From positions 1-56,841 of the forward strand of contig NZ_SMOA01000013.1 in assembly GCF_004353985.1 (NCBI RefSeq): a stretch of 56,841 nt of DNA, given 5' to 3'. Source of the DNA: Paracraurococcus ruber (lineage in GTDB: Bacteria > Pseudomonadota > Alphaproteobacteria > Acetobacterales > Acetobacteraceae). The notes beneath the pieces were generated by a model that was given only the letters and a program-made list of their open reading frames with translations, searched no databases and was not told the origin of the DNA. A program made the position numbers and the translations under genes. Below are positions 43,555 to 50,429 of the stretch, piece after piece (the first letter of the stretch is position 1; every line of letters begins with the position of its first letter).

Positions 43555-44694
43555 TCAGCCGCGCAGGAAGCCGCCGGCGCGGCCGAGCACCTGCTCCGCC
43601 CCGGCGACCAGGTCGGCCAGCACGTCGGCCGCCGGGCGCACGGCGCGGACTAGGCCGAGCCCCTGGCCGGCGAAGCCGCCCCAGACATCGGCGCGGCCGG
43701 CCGCCAGCGCCGCCACCGTGACCTGGCTGGAGACCATGCCCTGGTACGGCATGGGCAGCGGCTCGATCCCCGCCTCGGCATAGGCGGCCGCCCAGCGGTT
43801 GCGCACCATCCGCGCCGGCTTGCCGGTGACGGAGCGGGAGACGGTGGTGCCCTCGTCATTGCCCTCCACCAGCGCCTGCTTCTGCGCCGGGCTGATCCCG
43901 GCCTCCTCCGTCGCCAGGAAGGCGGTCCCGATCCAGGCGCCCTCGGCGCCCAGCAGCAGCGCGGCGGCGATGCCGCGGCCGTCGCCCAGCCCGCCGGCGC
44001 CGACCACCGGCACCCGGCCGCCGACCGCGTCGACCACCTGCGGGATCAACGCCATGGTGCCGATCGGCGAGTTGTGGCCGCCGCCGTCATGACCCTGCGC
44101 CACGATGACATCGACGCCCGATTCGACCACCTGGCGCGCGTGGCGGGTGGTGCCCACCACCGCCATCACCGTCGTGCCGTTGGCGTGCAGCCGGTCCAGC
44201 CAAGGGGCGGGATTGCCCAGGCCGGCCGCATAGACCGGCACCCGCTCCTCGATCACCACCTCCATCTGCGCCTCGAAGAAGGCGCGGCTGAGCGGCGCCG
44301 GGCCGTCGCGGTCGGCGGGATGCCGGTCCAGCGCGCGGTCGAGCGCCGCGGCCTCCAGCGGCGCGAGCCCCTCCCTGGCCAGGAAATCCTCGGCGAAGCG
44401 GCGATGCTGCGGGACCATCTCCTCGGCGGCGGGGCCGCCGGCATTGCCGCCGCCGCGGCGGACCGAGGCCGGCAGCAGCGTGTCCACGCCGAAGGGCCGG
44501 TCGGTGAGGGCACGGGTGCGGCGGATCCAGTCGCGGAGCTGGTTCGGCCCGCAGCTCGCGGCGCCCAGCACGCCGAGGCCGCCGGCATTGGAGACCGCCG
44601 CCGCCAGCTCCGGCGTGCTGGCGCGGCCCATGCCGGCCAGCAGGATGGGGTAGCGGATGCCGAGCAGGTCGCAGAGCCTGGTGTGCAGGGCCAT
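43555..44694 (-). CDS. Nitronate monooxygenase family protein
   Basis: A 379-residue FMN TIM-barrel enzyme. The opening LCDLLGIRYPILLAGMGRAS, SNAGGLGVLGAASC, the phosphate loop GAGGLGDGRGIAAALLLGAE and the active-site block IVAQGHDGGGHNSPIG are typical of nitronate monooxygenases (formerly 2-nitropropane dioxygenases). It oxidises alkyl nitronates, often a defence against propionate-3-nitronate; relatives also include FabK-like enoyl reductases and unassigned flavoproteins. It stands alone, leftward. Its start is ATG 44692-44694. No regulator is adjacent. Confidence 0.87.
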   Translation of the reverse strand: MALHTRLCDLLGIRYPILLAGMGRASTPELAAAVSNAGGLGVLGAASCGPNQLRDWIRRTRALTDRPFGVDTLLPASVRRGGGNAGGPAAEEMVPQHRRFAEDFLAREGLAPLEAAALDRALDRHPADRDGPAPLSRAFFEAQMEVVIEERVPVYAAGLGNPAPWLDRLHANGTTVMAVVGTTRHARQVVESGVDVIVAQGHDGGGHNSPIGTMALIPQVVDAVGGRVPVVGAGGLGDGRGIAAALLLGAEGAWIGTAFLATEEAGISPAQKQALVEGNDEGTTVSRSVTGKPARMVRNRWAAAYAEAGIEPLPMPYQGMVSSQVTVAALAAGRADVWGGFAGQGLGLVRAVRPAADVLADLVAGAEQVLGRAGGFLRG

Positions 44695-44791
44695 GACGTC
44701 GTTCCTCCGGGGGCGCCTCTGGCGGGCGCCCGGGCAGTCTAGCCGAGCTTCCGGGAAGGCGCTGCGGGGTCCCGGGGGTGGCCTGCAGCAC

Positions 44792-44869
44792 GGGGTGTCC
44801 CAGTGGGGTGTCCCTTTGGGGTGACCTTGTGGGGTGACCCTGCGGGGCGTCCCAATGGGGTGCCCCCGT
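44792..44869. repeat. Six tandem 13-bp repeats upstream of pyrB
   Basis: Six consecutive 13-base units (44792-44804, 44805-44817, 44818-44830, 44831-44843, 44844-44856, 44857-44869). The consensus is GGGGTGWCCC followed by three variable bases (AGT, TTT, TGT, TGC, AAT, CGT). All begin with GGGG and keep the ten-base core with few changes. The array lies between the start of the nitronate monooxygenase gene and pyrB, about 110 bases before pyrB. The unit length is not a multiple of three, so it is not a hidden coding repeat. Confidence 0.9.
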
Positions 44870-44980
44870 CGCCCCCCGGGCCCACCCCGCCGAAGGCCGT
44901 GGGGCCGGCCGGGGCCCCTGCCGCTTGGCCGGGCAGGCTGCCGCCGCTAGCCTGCCGGCCGCCGCAGCGCGCGAGTCCCG

Positions 44981-45931
44981 ATGTCCTTCTCCTACCGTAT
45001 CCTGCCGGCCGGGCACCTGCTGGCCATCGAGGGGCTGGAGCCGCCGCATATCGGCGCGCTGCTCGACCTGGCCGAGAGCTATGCGCTGCTGAACCGGTCC
45101 GGGAAGACCCAGCGCGACCTGCTGAAGGGCCGCACCCTGATCAACCTGTTCTTCGAGGACAGCACCCGCACCCGCACCTCCTTCGAGCTGGCGGGCAAGC
45201 GGCTGGGGGCGGATGTCATCAACATGTCCGTCTCCACCAGCAGCGTGAACAAGGGCGAGACGCTGATCGACACGGCGACGACGCTGAACGCCATGCATTG
45301 CGACCTGCTGGTGGTGCGGCACGCCCAGTCCGGGGCGCCGGCGCTGCTCTCGCAGAAGGTCTCGGCCAGCGTCATCAATGCCGGCGACGGCACGCATGAG
45401 CACCCGACCCAGGCGCTGCTGGACGCGCTGACCATCCGCCGCCGCAAGGGAAGGCTCGAAGGCCTGGTGGTGGCGATCTGCGGCGACGTGCTGCACAGCC
45501 GCGTGGCGCGGTCCAACATCCACCTGCTGACGGCGATGAATGCCCGGGTGCGCATCGTCGGCCCGCCCACCCTGATCCCCGCCGATGCGGCGCGGCTCGG
45601 CGTCGAGGTGTTCCACGACATGCGCGCCGGCCTGCAGGGCGCCGACGTGGTGATGATGCTGCGGCTGCAGAAGGAACGGATGACCGGCGGGCTGGTCCCC
45701 TCCTCGCGTGAGTTCTTCCGCTTCTACGGGCTGGACCGGGAGAAGCTGGCGCATGCGAAGCCGGACGCCATCGTCATGCATCCCGGCCCGATGAACCGCG
45801 GCATCGAGATCGACAGCGCCATCGCCGACGACCCGGAGCGCAGCGTTATCGGCGAGCAGGTGGAGATGGGCGTCGCCTGCCGGATGGCGGTGCTGGACGT
45901 GCTGGCGCGGGACCTGCGCCGCAACGCCTGA
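44981..45931 (+). CDS. pyrB: Aspartate carbamoyltransferase catalytic subunit
   Basis: A 316-residue enzyme of pyrimidine synthesis (carbamoyl phosphate plus aspartate to carbamoyl aspartate). The carbamoyl-phosphate site [14 protein letters not shown], the loop [20 protein letters not shown] (the 80s-loop equivalent), [20 protein letters not shown] and [12 protein letters not shown] are all present in order. Length is typical for the class B catalytic chain without a regulatory subunit. In many bacteria this chain associates with a dihydroorotase-like PyrC; a pyrC-like gene follows 1.2 kb downstream, after an inverted gene. Its TGA directly abuts the stop of that inverted gene. Confidence 0.95.
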   Translation: MSFSYRILPAGHLLAIEGLEPPHIGALLDLAESYALLNRSGKTQRDLLKGRTLINLFFEDSTRTRTSFELAGKRLGADVINMSVSTSSVNKGETLIDTATTLNAMHCDLLVVRHAQSGAPALLSQKVSASVINAGDGTHEHPTQALLDALTIRRRKGRLEGLVVAICGDVLHSRVARSNIHLLTAMNARVRIVGPPTLIPADAARLGVEVFHDMRAGLQGADVVMMLRLQKERMTGGLVPSSREFFRFYGLDREKLAHAKPDAIVMHPGPMNRGIEIDSAIADDPERSVIGEQVEMGVACRMAVLDVLARDLRRNA

Positions 45932-47050
45932 TCAGGGCAGCGTGCCGCCGATCGCCCGGTACACCTCCGCCAGCCGCTCGTATTCCGGCCGGCCGGGAAT
46001 CAGGTCCCTGGTCAACCCTGCGGCCGGCGTCCCCGGCAGCGGCCCGGGGGACGGGCCGGCCAGCCGCCGCATGACGTCGAAGACCGTGCGGATGCCGTCG
46101 CGCTGCAGCGCCTGGAATGCCTCGGACTGCGCCAGCACCAGCAATTGCGCCTGGGCGATCCAGTCGACGATCTCGCTCATCTGGTAGCCGGAGGAGTCGT
46201 AGAGCAGAAAGGGGTTGGCATGCGCGAGGTCCACCGCGTCGTCGATGCCGACCTCCTGCAGCCGGAAGGTGACGCCGCGCGAGATGCCCTGCACGAGTTC
46301 CAGGGCGAAGGCCTCGGACCGCTGCTCGGCCTGGATCAGCCGGTTGAAGGCGCCTTCCAGCCAGGCGATCCCGCGCTGCGGGAACATGCCCACGCCGAAG
46401 CCGATGAGGGCGACCGAGACATCCGGCAGCCCGTGCCGCAGCGTGACCGCGACCAGCACCGCGAGCGCGAGGCGGATGGTGATCTTGCGGAAGGTGCTCG
46501 GCAGGATCTGCAGGGACGTCGAGCGGTCGAAGATGGTCACCAGCGCCCAGCAGATCCAGCCCAGGAAGGCGAACCCCACCACCACCAGCGTCCCGGTCTG
46601 GTATTGCCGGAAGGCCAGGACATCGGCCGGGGTCACGCCCTCGCCCTGGGCCGGCAGGATGCAGCGCGGGCCGCAGAGCATCAGGTAGTGCTTGGCGTCC
46701 ACCAGCCCTTCCGGCGTCGGGGCATCCGCCACCAGGATCACCACCAGGAAGAAGTTGAGCGCGAAGAGGAACAGCAGCGGCGCGACATAGTCGAAGGGCC
46801 GCGCCTTCACCCGCGACCCGTCGAACAGGCGCCGGTAGGTGCTGCCCGCCAGGTCCGGGTAGCAGGCATCCAGCGCCTTCTGCCGGTTGGCCACCAGCGT
46901 CCGCACGCCGACCACCGCCAGCAGGGAGAACAGCGGCACGACCAGCAGCAGCAGCCAGAAGGCGACCACCTGCAGCGAATTGTCGGCCGTGGCGCGCAGC
47001 CCGGGCATGAGCCCGAGCATGACGTTGAGACCGGTCAGGATGCGATCCAT
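45932..47050 (-). CDS. Multi-pass membrane protein of unknown function
   Basis: A 372-residue protein with four membrane segments: about 27-52 (VVAFWLLLLVVPLFSLLAVV), 88-108 (VAPLLFLFALNFFLVVILVA), 154-174 (TLVVVGFAFLGWICWALVTI) and 192-222 (RLALAVLVAVTLRHGLPDVS). The C-terminal 150 residues are soluble, with RLQEVGIDDAVDLAHANPFL (263-282) that resembles a helix-hairpin-helix/SAM-like segment and LRPLA-like helices after it. No named family is recognised. A loop between TM2 and TM3 has paired cysteines (LCGPRC). It is read antisense between pyrB and pyrC. Start ATG 47048-47050 gives a soluble N-terminus before the first helix. Confidence 0.75.
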   Translation of the reverse strand: MDRILTGLNVMLGLMPGLRATADNSLQVVAFWLLLLVVPLFSLLAVVGVRTLVANRQKALDACYPDLAGSTYRRLFDGSRVKARPFDYVAPLLFLFALNFFLVVILVADAPTPEGLVDAKHYLMLCGPRCILPAQGEGVTPADVLAFRQYQTGTLVVVGFAFLGWICWALVTIFDRSTSLQILPSTFRKITIRLALAVLVAVTLRHGLPDVSVALIGFGVGMFPQRGIAWLEGAFNRLIQAEQRSEAFALELVQGISRGVTFRLQEVGIDDAVDLAHANPFLLYDSSGYQMSEIVDWIAQAQLLVLAQSEAFQALQRDGIRTVFDVMRRLAGPSPGPLPGTPAAGLTRDLIPGRPEYERLAEVYRAIGGTLP

Positions 47051-47156
47051 GGTCGTCTGGCTTTTCACAACGAATACGGAACGATGCGGCGATCCGCGCG
47101 GCCCGTCAACGTCGCGCCGGTAGCCAGCCCCGCGGCGAATGCGTAAACCCTGTCCC

Positions 47157-48443
47157 ATGCCTGACACGCTGTACGCCGGCGCACGCCTCCTCGACCCCGC
47201 CACCGGTCTCGACGGCATCGGCGACCTGCTCGTCCGCGACGGCGTCATCCTGGACCATGGGGCGGGACTCGGCCGCCCGGACAGCGCCGGGGTGGTGGAC
47301 TGCGCCGGCCTCTGCCTCCTCCCCGGCCTCGTCGACCTGCGCGCCGATATCGGCGAGCCGGGGCATGAGCACCGCGAGACCATCGCCAGCGTCGCCCAGG
47401 CCGCGGCGGCCGGCGGCATCACCACGCTCTGCGTCCTGCCGGACACCGATCCGGCGCTGGACGACCCGGCGCTGGTGCAGTTCGTCCTCCGCCGCGGCGA
47501 GGCGACCGGGTCGCTGACCCTGCTGCCCTACGGCGCAGCGACCAAGGCCTGCGGCGGCAAGGAGCTGGCGGAGTACGGGCTGCTGAAGGAGGCCGGGGCC
47601 GTCGCCTTCACCGATGGCCGCCGCGCCATCGCCTCGGCGCGGACCATGCGCCTCGCCCTGTCCTATGCCCGCGGCTTCGGCAGCTTCATCGTGCAGCACC
47701 CGGAGGAACCCAGCCTCGCCGCCGGCGGCGCCGCGACGGAGGGCGAGCTGGCGACGCGGCTGGGCCTGCCCGGCATCCCGCCGGCGGCCGAGGCCATCAT
47801 GGTCCAGCGCGACATCGCGCTCGCCCGCATCACCGGCGGGCATGTGCATTTCGCGCATGTCAGCACGGCCGCGGCGCTGGACCTGATCCGCGCCGCGAAG
47901 GCCGAGGCGCTGCCCGGGGGCTTTCGTGTCACCTGCGACACCGCGCCGCCCTATTTCGACCTGAACGAGACGGCGATCGGCGACTGGCGCACCTATGCCA
48001 AGCTCTCCCCGCCGCTGCGGCCGGAGGCCGACCGGCTGGCGGTGGTGGCGGCGCTGCAGGACGGCACGATCGACGCCATCGCTTCCGACCACCAGCCGCG
48101 GGATGCCGACGACAAGCGGCTGCCCTTCGCCCAGGCGGAGGCCGGGGGCGCCGGCCTCGCCACGCTGCTCGGCGTGACCCTGGCGCGGGTGCATGGCGGC
48201 GACCTGCCGCTGCTGCAGGCGCTGGACCTGCTGACGGCGCGGCCGGCCCGGCTGCTCGGCCTGCCGGCCGGGCGGCTGGCCAAGGGCGCGCCGGCCGACC
48301 TGCTGCTGCTCGACCTCGAGCGCGGCTGGCAGGTGAAGGACGGGCAGTTGCCCGGCAAGGCGCAGAACTCGCCCTTCGACGGAAGGGCCCTGGAAGGCCG
48401 CGTGGTCGGCACCTGGAAGGCCGGCCGGAGGGTGTTCGGATGA
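47157..48443 (+). CDS. Dihydroorotase-like protein PyrC, probably non-catalytic
   Basis: A 428-residue amidohydrolase-fold protein. It aligns with PyrC: LLPGLVDLRADIGEPGHEHRE where the metal-binding HxH is expected but reads LRA, then AFTDG, VHFAHVST and SDHQPRD. The first two metal ligands are therefore missing, as in the PyrC' or PyrX-like chains that stabilise the PyrB catalytic subunit without dihydroorotase activity. FTDG still holds the region of the carboxylated lysine neighbour. Function is probably structural with PyrB; a separate active dihydroorotase should exist elsewhere. ATG 47157 is chosen; an ATG 18 bases earlier lacks a ribosome site as well. plsY starts inside its stop codon. 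Confidence 0.85.
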   Translation: MPDTLYAGARLLDPATGLDGIGDLLVRDGVILDHGAGLGRPDSAGVVDCAGLCLLPGLVDLRADIGEPGHEHRETIASVAQAAAAGGITTLCVLPDTDPALDDPALVQFVLRRGEATGSLTLLPYGAATKACGGKELAEYGLLKEAGAVAFTDGRRAIASARTMRLALSYARGFGSFIVQHPEEPSLAAGGAATEGELATRLGLPGIPPAAEAIMVQRDIALARITGGHVHFAHVSTAAALDLIRAAKAEALPGGFRVTCDTAPPYFDLNETAIGDWRTYAKLSPPLRPEADRLAVVAALQDGTIDAIASDHQPRDADDKRLPFAQAEAGGAGLATLLGVTLARVHGGDLPLLQALDLLTARPARLLGLPAGRLAKGAPADLLLLDLERGWQVKDGQLPGKAQNSPFDGRALEGRVVGTWKAGRRVFG

Positions 48444-49024
48444 TCCTGCTGCTCGCGCTCGCGCTTGGCTATGCGCTGGGATCCATCCCCTTCGGCCTGG
48501 TGCTGACCCGGGCGGCCGGCCTGGGCGACATCCGGCAGATCGGGTCGGGCAATATCGGCGCGACCAATGTGCTGCGCACAGGCAGCAAGGCGCTGGCGGC
48601 GGCGACGCTGCTGCTCGACCTGCTGAAGGGCGTCGCGGCGCTGCTGGCGGCCGGCGCGCTGTGGGGCGAGACGGCCGGGCTGGTCGCCGGCTTCGGCGCC
48701 ATGCTCGGCCATGCCTTCCCCGCCTGGCTGGGCTTCAAGGGCGGCAAGGGCGTGGCGACCGGCGGCGGCGTGCTGCTGGCGGCCGCCTGGTGGCTGGGGC
48801 TGGGGGCCGCGCTGGCCTGGCTGGCGACCGCGGTCGTCACCCGCATCTCCTCGGCCGCCGCCATCGCCGCCTGCGTGGCGGCGCCGGTCATCGCGCTCCT
48901 CGCCGGCCGGACCGACCTCGCGGTCTTCGCCGCCGGCATCGCCGCCCTGGTGGTCTGGCGCCACCGGCCGAACATCGAACGCCTGCTGGCCGGCACCGAG
49001 CCGCGGATCGGCCGCAAGGCCTGA
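48440..49024 (+). CDS. plsY: Acyl-phosphate:glycerol-3-phosphate acyltransferase
   Basis: A 194-residue integral membrane enzyme that acylates glycerol 3-phosphate with acyl phosphate, the first step of phospholipid synthesis. It carries the family motifs YALGSIPFGLVLTR, IGSGNIGATNVLR (glycerol phosphate and acyl site) and GFKGGKGVATGGGVLLAA, with about seven membrane helices. Length is normal (about 190-215). The start overlaps the pyrC-like stop (ATGA), a conserved order pyrC-plsY-dprA in many Alphaproteobacteria. Confidence 0.95.
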   Translation: MILLLALALGYALGSIPFGLVLTRAAGLGDIRQIGSGNIGATNVLRTGSKALAAATLLLDLLKGVAALLAAGALWGETAGLVAGFGAMLGHAFPAWLGFKGGKGVATGGGVLLAAAWWLGLGAALAWLATAVVTRISSAAAIAACVAAPVIALLAGRTDLAVFAAGIAALVVWRHRPNIERLLAGTEPRIGRKA

Positions 49025-49178
49025 CCCCCGCGCGGCCGGCGCCGCGGCCAAGGGCGCCCGCCACTGGCCGCCCGCCGCAGGCCGCCCGCCACACGCGGCG
49101 CGCCACGCGCCGGCATGCGACGCTGGCGGAACGGTCCGGCCGGCCGCTATCCTGGCCGCCCCCTGGTCCGCGGCCGCC

Positions 49179-50351
49179 ATGCCCGATTCGACGCCCCCCG
49201 TCGCCGATCACAGTCCCGCCGATCCCAGCCCCGCCGAGGCGCTGGCCCGCCTCCGCCTCGCCCGCACCGACGGCATCGGGCCGCTGACCTTCCGCCGCCT
49301 GCTGGACCGGCATGGCAGCGCCGGCGCCGCCCTGGCCGCCCTGCCGGCCCACGCCGCCCGCCGCGGCGCCCGGCTGCTGCTGGCGCCCGAGGATGCGGCC
49401 CGGCGGGAGATGGAGGCGCTGCAGCGCGCCGGCGCCCGGCTGCTCTTCGCCGGGCTGCCGCCCTACCCGCCCCTGCTGGCGATGCAGGAAGACGCGCCGC
49501 CGGTCCTCGCGCTGCAGGGCGACCCGCAGGCGCTGCTGCCCCGCGCCGTCGCACTGGTCGGCGCCCGCAACGCCTCCGCCGCCGGCCGGCGGATGGCCGA
49601 GGACCTGGCCGAGGGGCTGGCGGCCGCCGGCATCGCCGTGGTCTCCGGCCTCGCGCGTGGGATCGACGCGGCGGCGCATCTCGGCGCGCTGCGGCGCGGC
49701 CGCACCATCGCCTGCGTCGCCGGCGGCCTCGACCAGCCCTACCCACCCGAGCACGCCCGGCTGCAGGCCCGCATCGCCGATGAGGGCGGCGCGGTGCTGG
49801 CCGAGGCGCCCTGGGGCGTCGCCCCCCTGGCCCGGCATTTCCCGCGGCGGAACCGGATCGTCGCCGCCCTCTCCTTCGGCGTGGTGGTGGTGGAGGCGGC
49901 GCCGCGCTCCGGCAGCCTGATCACCGCCCGGCTGGCGCTGGAGGCGGGGCGGGAGCTGTTCGCCGTGCCGGGCAGCCCGCTTGACCCCCGCTGCCGCGGC
50001 TCGAACGACCTGATCCGCCAGGGCGCCCACCTGACCGAATCGGCCGATGACGTGCTGGACCACCTGCCCGAGGCCCCCCGCCCGACCCGGTTGTTCGAGC
50101 CGCCGCCGGCCTGGGAGGCGGAGGATCCGGCCGAGGATCTCTTCGCCGCGCCGGCCCCTGCCCCCCTGCATGGCCCGGGCGACAGCACGGAAGTGCTTGA
50201 TCTGATTGGTGCGGGTCCGATGCCGGTTGACGAGGTGATGCGGCGCTGCCACCTCTCGCCCTCCGCGATCCAGGCGATCCTGCTTGATCTCGAACTGGCC
50301 GGACGGGTGGAGTTGCTGCCGGGCAACCGGGTGGCGCTCACCGGACGCTAG
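49179..50351 (+). CDS. dprA: DNA processing protein DprA
   Basis: A 390-residue protein that loads RecA on incoming single-stranded DNA in natural transformation. It has an N-terminal helical/SAM region (RLARTDGIGPLTFRRLLDRH), the Rossmann-like core with VALVGARNASAAGRRMAEDL and VSGLARGIDAAAHLGALR, the block RNRIVAALSFGVVVVEA, and SGSLITARLALEAGRELFAV, and ends in a winged-helix DprA domain (STEVLDLIGAGPMPVDEVM). Length is typical. A 154-base gap separates it from plsY. Members of Acetobacteraceae do not always show transformation, so its use could be in recombination. Confidence 0.94.
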   Translation: MPDSTPPVADHSPADPSPAEALARLRLARTDGIGPLTFRRLLDRHGSAGAALAALPAHAARRGARLLLAPEDAARREMEALQRAGARLLFAGLPPYPPLLAMQEDAPPVLALQGDPQALLPRAVALVGARNASAAGRRMAEDLAEGLAAAGIAVVSGLARGIDAAAHLGALRRGRTIACVAGGLDQPYPPEHARLQARIADEGGAVLAEAPWGVAPLARHFPRRNRIVAALSFGVVVVEAAPRSGSLITARLALEAGRELFAVPGSPLDPRCRGSNDLIRQGAHLTESADDVLDHLPEAPRPTRLFEPPPAWEAEDPAEDLFAAPAPAPLHGPGDSTEVLDLIGAGPMPVDEVMRRCHLSPSAIQAILLDLELAGRVELLPGNRVALTGR

Positions 50352-50429
50352 ACCGGGACCCCTCGGCCCGCCCGCTCGCCGCCCGCCTCCCCCTCCGCCC
50401 GGGGGCGGCCACAGGATGTGTTGGAGTCC

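Noticed and set aside
44792-44869. The tandem 13-bp array considered as a CRISPR
   Set aside because: Units are contiguous with no spacers of 20 or more bases and no cas genes are near.
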